Assembly: GCF_023520895.1 (NCBI RefSeq)
Contig: NZ_CP026029.1
Span: 4,216,001-4,280,000 of the forward strand
Reading direction: 5' to 3'
Source: Paenibacillus sp. PK3_47
GTDB lineage: Bacteria > Bacillota > Bacilli > Paenibacillales > Paenibacillaceae
DNA length: 64,000 bases
A program made the position numbers and the translations under genes. The notes beneath the pieces were generated by a model. It was not told where the DNA came from. It saw only the letters and a program-made list of their open reading frames with translations, and made no database searches. Of this stretch, positions 24,493-33,983 are shown one piece after another (position 1 is the first letter of the stretch; the number at the start of each line of letters is the position of its first letter).

Positions 24493-24705
24493 CGGCCTGA
24501 GGACTGTTTTTGAATCCAGACCTAAGGCGGGGACGGTTCCCGCAGGAAGACGGGGGAATGTGCAGCTCTCTTTTAACATAAGGCAGCAGTTCATTGAATC
24601 CCGGCTTAACACTGGCGCACTATACTGTATCTATCTATTTCCTCCAATAGCCTGCAAGATTGATGAACATCCGGAGTATACAATGAAGATAAGGGAGGAC
24701 CTTTC

Positions 24706-25335
24706 GTGGGAATTCATAAATATTTTCGCTCATTAAATGAACTGGAGCGGATTATCCGCTGCCCGGGTAAATTCAAATTCGAGGAGCACAGCGTCGCGGC
24801 CCATTCCTGGAAGGTTGTACAATATGCCAAGACGCTGGCCGATATCGAGGAAAAGCATGGTGCGGTGATCGACTGGAAGAAGCTGTACGAGATTACGAGC
24901 AGCCATGATTACGGGGAGATTTTTATCGGAGACATTAAAACCCCGGTGAAGCATTCCTCGCTGCAGCTGCGCTCGCTGATTCAGCAGGTTGAGGAGGGAA
25001 TGGTCCACAACTTCATCGAAGAGCATATCCCGGAGGAGTTCAAGGCGATTTTCTTCCAGCAGCTGCGTGAAGGCAAAGATGAGTCGGTGGAGGGCCTGAT
25101 CCTGGAGGTTGCCGACAAAATGGACCAGGTGTATGAGGCTTTTGCTGAAATGCAAAGGGGAAACACGGAGAAGGAATTTGTGGTCATGTACCGCAATGCG
25201 CTGATCAAGATCAAGAACATTGACCTGAAGTGTGTGGACTATTTCCTGGCAGAGATTCTGCCGGACATGGTAAATGAGGAGACTTTGTCTCCGGTGGATA
25301 TCAGAAGGATTACGGAAGAGGCACTGGCTCTGTAG
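24706..25335 (+). CDS. YfbR-like HD-domain 5'-deoxynucleotidase
   Basis: A 209-residue HD-domain phosphohydrolase. The metal ligands are His in EEHSVAAHSW near residue 28-33, HD in TSSHDYGEIFIGD near 67, and a late Asp in EVADKMDQ. YfbR-type enzymes dephosphorylate deoxynucleoside monophosphates. GTG 24706 follows GGGAGGACC. No operon partner. Confidence 0.8.
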   Translation: MGIHKYFRSLNELERIIRCPGKFKFEEHSVAAHSWKVVQYAKTLADIEEKHGAVIDWKKLYEITSSHDYGEIFIGDIKTPVKHSSLQLRSLIQQVEEGMVHNFIEEHIPEEFKAIFFQQLREGKDESVEGLILEVADKMDQVYEAFAEMQRGNTEKEFVVMYRNALIKIKNIDLKCVDYFLAEILPDMVNEETLSPVDIRRITEEALAL

Positions 25336-25356
25336 TGAGCGGGTGCTCTTTTTTTT
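25317..25356 (+). terminator. Terminator overlapping the end of the HD-domain gene
   Basis: Imperfect arms GAGGCACTGGCTC and GAGCGGGTGCTC, the first inside the last codons of the gene, are followed by eight T. Confidence 0.65.
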
Positions 25357-25428
25357 GTGGGGGGAATTAACGTTGATTCTGTCATATAGAAAATGATGTA
25401 TAATTCACTTGGGAGATGATCAGCAATT

Positions 25429-26201
25429 ATGTACAATAAAAGTGCTTTTGCAAATTCTATAGACCCATATCTCAGCTACACCCAAATGCCCTGGGGCAGG
25501 TTGTTTTATGGAACAGCTTGGCATCAAATTGATCAGTTTCTGACCGGCGGGAAGCAAAAAATACTGGATATCGGCTGCGGCTTTGGCATCTCAAGCAATG
25601 AATATAATAGAAAAGGACATGACGTTACCGGCGTTGAACCGGCACAGGAAATGCTGGACATTGCGGTAAAAGACGGGCAGAGCGTGCGCTACATCAATGA
25701 TACTTTGAGCAGGCTGCTGGTGGTCTGGGGATGTACGGCTGGATCTTTTGCCACAACATTCTGGAGTACAGTGAAGATCCGGTAACCTTTCTTAATCTTC
25801 TGGCAGGCTGTCAGCAAGAAGGCGGCTATCTCTCATTGATTGCACATAATCCGGCAGCGAAAGTGATGAAAAAGGCCATCCTCGGCAAAGACCCTGAAAG
25901 TGCGCTTGCCAGCCTCGGCAGCAGCAGGGATTACAGCTCGGTTATTGGAACGGATATTATCATCTACACGTATGAGCAGCTAACAGGATGGCTTCATCAG
26001 GCAGGCTATGAAATGGCCGGGTATTACGGGATACATAATGTCTACGGTTATATAACGGACAATGAACTCAAGCAGTCGGAAGAATGGCACCATAAAGCGG
26101 CGGCAATGGAGCTTGCGCTTGGCAGTGTCAGCCCGTACAGAGACATAGCCCAATTCACACATATTATAGCTAAAAAAGTACAAGACAGGGCGGAGGCGTA
26201 A
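25429..26201 (+). pseudogene. SAM-dependent methyltransferase, frameshifted
   Basis: The first frame (25429-25785) gives a class I methyltransferase N-terminus with the SAM-binding motif ILDIGCGFGISSNEY near residue 45 and the acidic VTGVEP. The continuation, IFCHNILEYSEDPVTFLNLL (motif IV) onward to QDRAEA, is in another frame (through 26201). The break lies between about 25705 and 25735 and is explained by one missing base. The full-length product would be about 257 residues. It is followed after 3 bp by a small kinase gene. Inactivation or a sequence error are both possible. Confidence 0.75.
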
Positions 26202-26204
26202 CAG

Positions 26205-26699
26205 GTGGGTAAAGGAAGTATCATTCTGCTGAACGGAGTTTCAAGCTCCGGCAAAAGCACGCTGGCCAAGGCGCTGATTAAAAGGCTGCCGGATTATTTT
26301 CACTACAGTATCGATGATTTTGACCTGGTGATCGAGCGGATGGAAGACCGGGATCACGGCCGGTTAATTCCTGTGCCGACAGAGTATTTTTATCACCGGA
26401 CGATTGCCATGTTTGCGGACAAGGGTGTTAACCTGATTGCGGATCATGTCATCCATGACCCTTTCACCAGAACAGACTGGTTAGAGAGCCTTGCCGGATA
26501 CGATGTGCTGCGGGTGGGCGTCCATTGTCCGCCGGAGGAGCTTGAACGCAGGGAGCGCGAACGGGGAGACCGGAGAATCGGGCAGGCGCTGGAGCAGCTG
26601 GATTTTGTACATAAGGACGAAGTGTATGATTTAGAGGTGGACACCTGTGTAAATAGTCTGGAGGAATGTGTAAACAAAATCCTGGGAAGGGTTTCATAA
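26205..26699 (+). CDS. Chloramphenicol phosphotransferase-like P-loop kinase
   Basis: A 164-residue P-loop kinase: Walker A GVSSSGKST near residue 11-19, YSIDDFD near 35 and the basic lid ERRERERGDRRIGQA near 113. The fold and motifs match the chloramphenicol phosphotransferase-like family, whose members phosphorylate varied small molecules. The real substrate is unknown. GTG 26205 follows GGAGG, 3 bp after the broken methyltransferase stop. Confidence 0.7.
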   Translation: MGKGSIILLNGVSSSGKSTLAKALIKRLPDYFHYSIDDFDLVIERMEDRDHGRLIPVPTEYFYHRTIAMFADKGVNLIADHVIHDPFTRTDWLESLAGYDVLRVGVHCPPEELERRERERGDRRIGQALEQLDFVHKDEVYDLEVDTCVNSLEECVNKILGRVS

Positions 26700-26743
26700 C
26701 ACGGGGGATACATTTTGAAGCGAAATTGAGTGAGCGGGGATTC

Positions 26744-26785
26744 GAAAAAAACTGTCTCACAGGCGCTTAACACCTGCGGGACAGT
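26744..26785 (-). terminator. Terminator of the peptide/GNAT operon
   Basis: Read on the minus strand, ACTGTCCCGCAGG and CCTGTGAGACAGT form an imperfect hairpin followed by TTTTTTT. It ends the minus-strand four-gene operon. Confidence 0.82.
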
Positions 26786-26799
26786 CCCTCATGGTAAGC

Positions 26800-27336
26800 T
26801 TATGTATTGGCAAAATGAAACCTGCGGCAATACTCTTCCAATTTGGCAAAGGATAAAGAATAGAAAGTCAGGTGCTGATCGCCGCTGACGCCGGTACTCT
26901 TGACGGAGCAGGGCCAGGCTGCAAACCGTGCACATAATTTCTCCAGCTGCTGCTGGCTTGCGGGTACCCAGAACTGCACCCTGCTTACCCCGGGATTGCC
27001 TGCCTTCATTTCAGCGAGAAGACCATTGAGCATGCGCATGAACAGCGGTGTGCTGCGGTATTCTTCCTGTATGTAAGCTATCTCTACGTGACAAACATGC
27101 CTGTCCTCGTAATCATGGGCTCCGGTACCGTAGACAAATCCGGCTGCACCGACGATACCATAAGGCTCGTCCTCGAACATCAGAAGCGCTCTGCCCATGG
27201 TGATCGGACTGCTGAAGAAGCTCAGCTTGGCTGCAAAAGAATAAGGCAGATTCAAGCTTGCATGATGCGTAATCAAATACTGGATGTAGGCTGTAGTATC
27301 CATCTCCAGATTACAGGGGCGGATAAAAAACGGCAT
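26800..27336 (-). CDS. GNAT-like acyltransferase, last gene of the peptide operon
   Basis: A 178-residue protein with GNAT character: a central strand and loop (HVCHVEIAYIQEEYRSTPLFMRMLNGLL near residues 80-108) matching the acyl-CoA-binding region, and a C-terminal strand VSRVQFWVPAS. The ATG overlaps the stop of the 32-residue peptide gene (TAATG), so translation is coupled. It is distantly similar in plan to the other GNAT-like protein of this operon (27468-27992). Acetylation or longer acylation of the encoded peptide, or self-immunity, are inferences. Family assignment moderate. Confidence 0.6.
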   Translation of the reverse strand: MPFFIRPCNLEMDTTAYIQYLITHHASLNLPYSFAAKLSFFSSPITMGRALLMFEDEPYGIVGAAGFVYGTGAHDYEDRHVCHVEIAYIQEEYRSTPLFMRMLNGLLAEMKAGNPGVSRVQFWVPASQQQLEKLCARFAAWPCSVKSTGVSGDQHLTFYSLSFAKLEEYCRRFHFANT

Positions 27337-27434
27337 TATTTAACCAGTACTCTGAGCGAATCATTAACTCTGACAATTTTTCCGAAGCCGCTGCCTTTTT
27401 TGATTTCTTTTACACTTGGTGGAATGGGTACCAT
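27336..27434 (-). CDS. Short peptide gene (32 residues), possible precursor peptide
   Basis: A small gene with a very strong Shine-Dalgarno (AAGGAGG, 8-bp spacing) before its ATG. The product begins MVPIPPSVKEIKKGSG, continues through a Phe-Gly-Lys segment and ends NDSLRVLVK. It has six Lys, two Arg, no Cys and a Gly-Ser-Gly in the middle. The stop overlaps the following GNAT start. Position between two GNAT genes and downstream of an ABC exporter, plus the strong RBS, argue that it is translated. I do not recognise a family. It could be a RiPP-like precursor, a signalling peptide, or a leader peptide coupling translation of the next gene. Confidence 0.6.
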   Translation of the reverse strand: MVPIPPSVKEIKKGSGFGKIVRVNDSLRVLVK

Positions 27435-27467
27435 GTCTGTGTCCTCCTTTTTCCATTAATTTCTTCG

Positions 27468-27992
27468 TTATTTCAAATTTAATCTATCAAATTTTTGAAG
27501 TCTTGTCCATAAGGAATCCAGGTCCGAGCAAAATATAATTTCCTCCCCAATCTCGCCTTGTCTGGTATAGCTCGAAGTGTTAAATTTGGCATACAAATTG
27601 CAGACATACACATTATCAGCGAAGGCGGCCATACGGATCTCCTGAACTTCCGGATGTGCTGCGCGAATGGCCTCAACCAGATACTTCAGCCCCTTCAAAA
27701 AGAGCCTCGTCCCGCGGACCGCCTGGTCAAACACGGTAAAATCAACAAGCACGGTCCCTTTATCCAAAAAGTTATGCTCGGGAGTTCCGTGATAATAGGC
27801 GCCTGCTGCCAGCACATCACCCTCGTCATTGGTAATCTGAAGCAGATGACCCTCCGTAATATAGTTGTATAGAAGCGTCACCATATCCATGGTCATATAG
27901 GAAAGATGCAGATCATGTCTGCGTTCAATCAGGAAAGAACTAACCTTCGCATAATCCTCGTCGGTGGTGCAGCGCGCACAGGTGGTGGTCAT
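27468..27992 (-). CDS. GNAT-like acyltransferase, second gene of the peptide operon
   Basis: A 174-residue protein, probably GNAT superfamily: NDEGDVLAAGAYYHGT (strands 2-3), VLVDFTVFDQAVRGTRLFL (strand 4 and cofactor-binding turn, near residues 82-100) and EIRMAAFADNVYVCNLYAKF (strand 5 with the Tyr/Asn of the C-terminal motif). Its ATG overlaps the stop of the ABC exporter (ATGA), and it lies 33 bp before the peptide gene. The acyl acceptor is unknown; the peptide encoded next is the obvious candidate. Confidence 0.6.
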   Translation of the reverse strand: MTTTCARCTTDEDYAKVSSFLIERRHDLHLSYMTMDMVTLLYNYITEGHLLQITNDEGDVLAAGAYYHGTPEHNFLDKGTVLVDFTVFDQAVRGTRLFLKGLKYLVEAIRAAHPEVQEIRMAAFADNVYVCNLYAKFNTSSYTRQGEIGEEIIFCSDLDSLWTRLQKFDRLNLK

Positions 27993-29776
27993 GACCGTAT
28001 CCCCTTTATATTCATATTTAGTTTATGTTTGTTGACCAAATGTCTGCCCAAGCGAAATCCATGCTGCTTCTCCCATAAACCGCTGTATATCCCATCCAGG
28101 CGCAGCAGCTCGGCATGTGTTCCCGACTCGGCGATCCGTCCTTCATGGAACACATAAATCCTGTCTGCATTCACGGTGGAGGCGAGCCGGTGAGTAACCG
28201 AGATAATCGTCATCTGTCCGCGCAGACCCAGCAGCAGCCGGCTGATGTCTGCTTCGGTAGCGGCATCCAGCGCAGAAGTGATTTCATCCAGCAGCAGCAC
28301 CTGCGGACTTCTCAGTAAAGCTCTTGCCAGCGCCAGCCGCTGGCGCTGGCCGCCGGACAGGGGGCCGCCTTCACCGGGCAGCAGGGTGTCGTACCCTTCG
28401 GGCAAAGCCATGATCGTCTCATGAATCCGGGCAGCACGGGCGGCCTCATGCATGATTTCCTCGGATACGGCGCTGTGGTCCAGCAGCAGATTCTCGCGGA
28501 TGCTGGCCTGGAAGAGGAATGTATCCTGGGTTACGAGTGTCAATTCCTTACGCAGTGAAGCTTCGCTGACTTCACGAAGATCTGTTCCGCCAATCCGGAC
28601 TGTGCCTGTCTGCGGATCATGGAAGCGGGCCAGCAGCCGAAGCGCCGTGGTCTTGCCTGAGCCGCTTAGTCCTACCAGGGCGACGTAGCTGCCGGAAGGA
28701 ACGGACAGGCTGACTTCCTGCAATATCGCCGGGCCTTCCCCATATCCAAACGTTACCCCGTCCATCTCCACCGTCAACCCTGCAGAAGGCAACACAACCG
28801 GGCGAACGGCCTCCGGCACCTCCGGCTTGAGATTCATAATATCTCTGATCCGGGTGAAGCTGACCGTAGAATCAATCAGGTTAGGAATCAGAAATGATAG
28901 ATTATTTGCGGCTTGGCCTACACTCATAAACAGGGTAAAGAAGGCCATGAAACCCCCGATGGTCATGTCGCCCCGGAAGATGAAATATCCCCCTAAGCTG
29001 ATCATGATACCGTTCAGCAGAAGCAAGGATGCCTGCGGCAGCCGCTCCATAAGCGAATTTATTCTATGTAATCCCGTTCCGGTCCGGAACAGTTCACCGA
29101 TATACAGGTCTGCTCTTGTGCCTATCCTGTCCTGCTGGTGGAGACTGCGGATCGTCCGCTGGCCCCTGACCGCTTCATCTATGATATTGGAGAAGCGTTC
29201 CTGTGCTTCCTTATAGCTCCGGTTGGCCTTTTCGGCTTGTCCCAGCAGCAGTCTGGGTGCAATGAACATGAGCGATGCTCCGGCCAATACGGCAAGTGTA
29301 AGCTTCCATTCAATAGAGAAAAGAAGCACGAGGCCTAGAAGCGTGCTGCCGGTTTCGCGCAGCAGCAGAGGACAGGAGACACGGATCACCTGTTCCATCG
29401 ACGACATGTCCCCGATAAAACGGCTGATTAAATCACCAGTACGGTAGCGCTCATAGAAGGGGGAGGATTGCCGCTGCAGCTGACCGAATAATTCAGCCCG
29501 CATCTGCCGGATCACACCGCCCGCCAGTCTGCTGAGTGAATAATCCCCGGCCTGAGCCGCCGCAAGATTCAGCAGGCCGCCTGCAAGCAGGACCATAAGG
29601 ATCACAATGAAGGACTGCAAATCTTTCGGGACAAAGGCGTCATCCACAAGGTACTGCAAGCTCAGCGGAGCAGCCGCTGCATAAATAATTTCGATAACAC
29701 TGCTGATCAGAAATACGGCAAATAACAGACGATGCCCGGCAAATCCCCGGATAATCGTCTTGACAAAAATGAGCAT
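27989..29776 (-). CDS. ABC exporter (fused membrane and ATPase domains)
   Basis: A 595-residue MsbA/LmrA-type half exporter: six hydrophobic segments in residues 1-310, then a nucleotide-binding domain with Walker A GLSGSGKTT, signature LSGGQRQRLALARALL, Walker B VLLLDEITSALD and the switch His in SVTHRL. It lacks an N-terminal C39 peptidase domain, so any leader removal would need another protease. A homodimer is expected. It is the first gene of the minus-strand operon, with RBS GGGAGGGG. Because it is coupled to the GNAT/peptide genes, peptide export is the likely job, by inference. Confidence 0.88.
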   Translation of the reverse strand: MLIFVKTIIRGFAGHRLLFAVFLISSVIEIIYAAAAPLSLQYLVDDAFVPKDLQSFIVILMVLLAGGLLNLAAAQAGDYSLSRLAGGVIRQMRAELFGQLQRQSSPFYERYRTGDLISRFIGDMSSMEQVIRVSCPLLLRETGSTLLGLVLLFSIEWKLTLAVLAGASLMFIAPRLLLGQAEKANRSYKEAQERFSNIIDEAVRGQRTIRSLHQQDRIGTRADLYIGELFRTGTGLHRINSLMERLPQASLLLLNGIMISLGGYFIFRGDMTIGGFMAFFTLFMSVGQAANNLSFLIPNLIDSTVSFTRIRDIMNLKPEVPEAVRPVVLPSAGLTVEMDGVTFGYGEGPAILQEVSLSVPSGSYVALVGLSGSGKTTALRLLARFHDPQTGTVRIGGTDLREVSEASLRKELTLVTQDTFLFQASIRENLLLDHSAVSEEIMHEAARAARIHETIMALPEGYDTLLPGEGGPLSGGQRQRLALARALLRSPQVLLLDEITSALDAATEADISRLLLGLRGQMTIISVTHRLASTVNADRIYVFHEGRIAESGTHAELLRLDGIYSGLWEKQHGFRLGRHLVNKHKLNMNIKGIRS

Positions 29777-29994
29777 CTAACCCCTCCCATGCCCAATATC
29801 GTACAGGATATCCCGGGGACTGTAAACGGTCGGGAGGCATTGTTCACAAAGAGAGTTATCCGGGATATAACTGGTTAACCCAAACCGCAATATTCACAAG
29901 AAAAAGCCCAATATAAACAAAGTTCTTTGCAGAACTCTGTCCTATAATGAACTTGCTGTTATACATATCACCTATATAAAGGAGTTTGTATTCC

Positions 29995-32900
29995 ATGAAA
30001 GACTATAAGGCGCCGGATCGTACGCTGAAGCTGTTCAGCAGCGGTCAAACGGTATTCATTTATGCGGCAGAGAACGAGAACAATGCGGTACAGATTGCAG
30101 CGGATAACTTGGTGCGGGATATTGGGCGGGTAAGCGGGGGGAAGGCTGTTCTTTCGCAGGAGCTGGAGAAATGCAGTGTCGTTATCGGAACGTTAGGGAC
30201 AGATGCACAGCTTGCGGTGACGTTAAAAGATAAAAAAGTATCCTTAGAGAAGCTTAAGCTGGAGGACGGTACTTGCCGCTGGGAAGCCTATCTTCAGGAA
30301 GTGGCAGACGGCGTGCTGTATATTATCGGGACCGACAGACGTGGTACGGTCTACGGAATTTATGACCTCTGTGAGGAGATGGGGATATCGCCTTGGCATT
30401 TCTGGGGGGATGTGCCTGTCAAAGCCAAAAGCGTGGTTGAGCTTGCCCTTCCTTACAGCAAGGCGGACTGGCCGTCTGTGAAGTACCGGGGGATTTTTAT
30501 TAATGATGAAGAAGAGCTGCACGACTGGGCGAAGCTCCATACGCCGGATGACACCATCGGACCCGATACCTACAAGCATATATTTGAGCTGCTGCTGCGC
30601 CTGAAAGCGAATTATATTTGGCCGGCGATGCATGTGAACTATTTTAACGGAAATCCGGAAAACGGGGCGCTGGCCGAGCAGATGGGGATCGTCGTCGGAA
30701 CCTCGCACTGTGATATGCTGCTGCGCAGCAACCAGAATGAATGGGAGCCGTGGATTAGGAGCAAGGGGTACACGGATGCCGTCTATGACTATTCCATTGA
30801 GGGCAGAAACCGCGAGATTCTGCAGGAATATTGGCGGGAAAGCGTGGAGCTGAACCGGAATTACGAAGTCAGCTTTACAATGGGCATGCGCGGTATCCAC
30901 GATTCCGGGTTCCATACCCGCTCGATAGATGAAGACGCTTCCTTGAACGAGGAAGAGAAGATGCAGGCCAAAGTCCGTCTCCTTGGTCAGGTCATCAAAG
31001 ATCAGAGACAGATCCTGATAGAGGTGCTGGGCGAAGAAAAGGGGCGTGAGGCTCTACAAACCTTTGTGCCTTACAAAGAGGTGCTGACACTGTACGACCG
31101 CGGGCTTGAGCTGCCGGATGATCTGACGCTGATCTGGGCGAATGACAATTTTGGCCATGTGCGGCGTTATCCTACTCAAGCTGAGCGCGCGCGCAGCGGG
31201 GGGAACGGACTGTATTATCATGCTTCTTACTGGGCGCATCCCGGTACGGCGATGAGTTATCTTTTTATTAATTCCACGCCGCTCGCCCACATGGGCAATG
31301 AACTGAAGAAGTCCTATGAATCCGGTATTCAAAAAACATGGGTGCTGAATATAGGCGGACTGAAGCCTGTGGAGCAGGATATGGAGTATTTCCTCCGCTA
31401 TGGCTGGGAAGCCGGCAAGGAAACAGGCTGGACCAAGAATACACTTGCGTTCAATGAGCATTGGATCAACTCCAACTTCTCCGGCAGCCATGGAGCGGAA
31501 GCCGCGCAGCTGTATGAGATTTTTGCCCAGGTGACCAATGTACGCAAAATCGAGCATATGAACTCCAAAGTGTTCCCGCAAAATGTATACGGAGATGAGG
31601 CCGGGCGCAGACTGATGCTGCTCGAGGATATTTTCCGGCGCGGTAATGCCATTCTGAAAAGTCTGCCGGCAGAAGAGCAGGCCGCATTCTTCCAGCTGTT
31701 CCTGATGAAGATCCACGCGTCCTACTACACTAATCATGAGTACTATTATGCTGACCGCAGTGTGCTGTCCTATGAACGCGGCAATATGCAGGCGGCCGAC
31801 AGCTATGTGGAATATGCCAAAGCCATGCTGGACAACAAGCGGAGCATGCTGCATTTCTACAACAAGAAGATGAGCGGGGGAAAATGGGACGGAATTCTCA
31901 CACCCGAGAGCTTTCCGCCGCCGCCGACAGCGATGTATCCGGTCAGAATGCCTGCGCTGAGCATTGCCGGGAGCGGCATTAAGGTGAGTCTTTGGAATGA
32001 GGGGGAAACACTTAGCTTTCCGGCGTATGGTCAAAGCCAAAAGTGGCTCGAAATCGGCAATCAGGGGGCTGGCAGTGTTCCGGTTACTCTAGAGATCGGG
32101 GAGGGGTCAGAGTGGCTGAACCTGTCGGAAACAGAAGTGACTGTGCAGACGGAAAAAAGAATTCTGGTCACCGTAACCGCTCCTCTGGCGCATGCGGGCA
32201 GTCAGGGACTGATTACTGTCCATAACCGGTTAGACGGAAGCAAGACTCCGGTAAAAGTGCAGGTGGAGGCAGCCGGACCGCTTCCGGAAGGCTTTATTGG
32301 TTATGTCGAAGGTGACGGGTATGTGTCCATGCCTGCTGCCGGAGATGATGGAAGCTTCCGCAGCGTGAACAGGGATGCGTCTTCCGGCAGTGCCGGGTGG
32401 ATCACGGTTCCGGGAATCGGAAGGCATGAAGGGCCGGCCGTTATGGCCTGGAATCCGGAGCTGCGTCCGCTGGGCGGGGAGCTTATGGATCATCCATGTC
32501 TGGAGTACAGCTTTTATGTACACGGGGACGGGACGCCTTTGCTGGAGATCTACCGGTTCCTTACGCTGAACTCTACGGGCAGAATCCGTTTTGGAATAGG
32601 TGTCGACAGTGAAGAACCGGTGATGGTGGAGTCCGTTACCCGGGATGAGCTGCTGGGGAACTGGCAGGAAGCGGTGTTCAACAACGGGGAAAAAATGACG
32701 CTTGCGCTCCCGTTCCTGTCCGCAGGCAGCCATATCCTGAAGCTGTACATGGTCGATCAATATGTGACTATCAGCAAGCTGGTGCTGTATACGAAGGAGC
32801 GGAAGGGTTCCAATCTGGGGCCTGTGACCAGCTGGCATACGGATACTCCGGCTGCTGAATACGGGTTGGAGAGTCCGTCTGCCGATTGGGAGGCTATTGA

Positions 32901-33654
32901 AGAGCTGAGCAAGGCATTTTATCTGACGGCAGCTGAAGAGGTTCCGCCGCTTAATCTGCTGTATACGGGCAAAGCATTTTTTGAGAGCCGGAATAATGTA
33001 TTTCTGAAATGCCATCAATTGCCGCAGGAGACCCTGGGGGAAAAACGGTATGCGGGCTTGTATGATAATGTCAGCGGCGTGAAGGACCTGCTGGGTGAAT
33101 TTGGTTCCGGTGTGTTCAAGGAAGTGGGCGGCGTGGTGGCCATCGAGGCTGAATATGCGCTGGAGAATTCGGAGAATGCATACCTTACGCCAAGCACAGA
33201 TGGTTCCGGATTGTCATGGAGCCATTTAGAGGCGGAGACGAACGGCAGAACCGGTCTGGCTATGCATGTTGAGGGGCGGGGGCTTTTGTGGCAGGAACCG
33301 GAGGCAGCACCCGGAATGCATTATCGGATGAATATTCAGACTCCGGGCAAGTATCTGGTCTGGATGCTGATCAGGCATTACACCAATAAATCCGACTCCT
33401 GCAACCTGGCGGTGGACGGCAAGGTGATCCCGCTGTCCGAACAGTTCGGACGGGGGGAGCTGCATACCTACAACACTTCCTACGTGTATTACTGGAGTGT
33501 TATCGCTGAGATTGAACTGTCTGCGGGTGAGCATACGTTCTCCATCCTGGCCAGAAAGTCCGAGTTCAGAGTGGACCGGATTTATCTGACCACCGGTGAT
33601 GAGCTTCCGCCTGTGGATGCAGCGTGGAAGGATTCGGCCAGGGGCGGGGAGTAG
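29995..33654 (+). CDS. GH115-family alpha-glucuronidase
   Basis: A 1219-residue protein of glycoside hydrolase family 115, which removes (4-O-methyl)glucuronic acid side chains from xylan. The N-terminal domain is followed by the catalytic barrel (VKYRGIFINDEEEL, LLLRLKANYIWPAMH, WANDNFGHVRRYP, NIGGLKPVEQDMEYFLRYGW) and two beta-rich C-terminal modules. No signal peptide is visible, so it probably works inside the cell on imported oligosaccharides. ATG 29995 lies 10 bp after AAAGGAG; a TTG at 29986 is less likely. A TATAAT at 29943 is a candidate -10. The uronate genes uxaC-uxuB-uxuA further on would use its product. Confidence 0.9.
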   Translation: MKDYKAPDRTLKLFSSGQTVFIYAAENENNAVQIAADNLVRDIGRVSGGKAVLSQELEKCSVVIGTLGTDAQLAVTLKDKKVSLEKLKLEDGTCRWEAYLQEVADGVLYIIGTDRRGTVYGIYDLCEEMGISPWHFWGDVPVKAKSVVELALPYSKADWPSVKYRGIFINDEEELHDWAKLHTPDDTIGPDTYKHIFELLLRLKANYIWPAMHVNYFNGNPENGALAEQMGIVVGTSHCDMLLRSNQNEWEPWIRSKGYTDAVYDYSIEGRNREILQEYWRESVELNRNYEVSFTMGMRGIHDSGFHTRSIDEDASLNEEEKMQAKVRLLGQVIKDQRQILIEVLGEEKGREALQTFVPYKEVLTLYDRGLELPDDLTLIWANDNFGHVRRYPTQAERARSGGNGLYYHASYWAHPGTAMSYLFINSTPLAHMGNELKKSYESGIQKTWVLNIGGLKPVEQDMEYFLRYGWEAGKETGWTKNTLAFNEHWINSNFSGSHGAEAAQLYEIFAQVTNVRKIEHMNSKVFPQNVYGDEAGRRLMLLEDIFRRGNAILKSLPAEEQAAFFQLFLMKIHASYYTNHEYYYADRSVLSYERGNMQAADSYVEYAKAMLDNKRSMLHFYNKKMSGGKWDGILTPESFPPPPTAMYPVRMPALSIAGSGIKVSLWNEGETLSFPAYGQSQKWLEIGNQGAGSVPVTLEIGEGSEWLNLSETEVTVQTEKRILVTVTAPLAHAGSQGLITVHNRLDGSKTPVKVQVEAAGPLPEGFIGYVEGDGYVSMPAAGDDGSFRSVNRDASSGSAGWITVPGIGRHEGPAVMAWNPELRPLGGELMDHPCLEYSFYVHGDGTPLLEIYRFLTLNSTGRIRFGIGVDSEEPVMVESVTRDELLGNWQEAVFNNGEKMTLALPFLSAGSHILKLYMVDQYVTISKLVLYTKERKGSNLGPVTSWHTDTPAAEYGLESPSADWEAIEELSKAFYLTAAEEVPPLNLLYTGKAFFESRNNVFLKCHQLPQETLGEKRYAGLYDNVSGVKDLLGEFGSGVFKEVGGVVAIEAEYALENSENAYLTPSTDGSGLSWSHLEAETNGRTGLAMHVEGRGLLWQEPEAAPGMHYRMNIQTPGKYLVWMLIRHYTNKSDSCNLAVDGKVIPLSEQFGRGELHTYNTSYVYYWSVIAEIELSAGEHTFSILARKSEFRVDRIYLTTGDELPPVDAAWKDSARGGE

Positions 33655-33719
33655 GGAACTAATTTTAAAAATCATAGGCCGTTAGGCAAGATAAATTTAA
33701 CTAGAATTATTCTTTAACT

Positions 33720-33750
33720 GATCGTTTTCCAAACGAAGGAAAAAACGATC
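33720..33750. repeat. Inverted repeat in the gene-poor patch
   Basis: GATCGTTTTCC and GGAAAAAACGATC form a near-perfect hairpin about 65 bp after the GH115 gene, without a following T-run. The rest of 33655-33980 shows no gene. Confidence 0.4.
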
Positions 33751-33983
33751 AATAATGGTCTGACTATCGAGTACAATGTTTTGAATAAACGCAGCAACTT
33801 TCTTGTGGATCTCTGAGACGTTATGGAAAAACACGTTGTCTTAATAACATCCGAATTCAACCATGAAGGGACTAAGCGAACTCGCGCTTAATATATTCGC
33901 CAATGAGATAGAGCGCTCAGCTATATTTACTTTCAAAGCCTACTTCGTGTGGAACCGAGGATACGATCGTCGCTTGTAGTTTG

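Noticed and set aside
27088..27459. 123-codon plus-strand frame over the peptide/GNAT genes
   Set aside because: It runs antisense to the coupled minus-strand genes, lacks a ribosome binding site, and its product resembles nothing.
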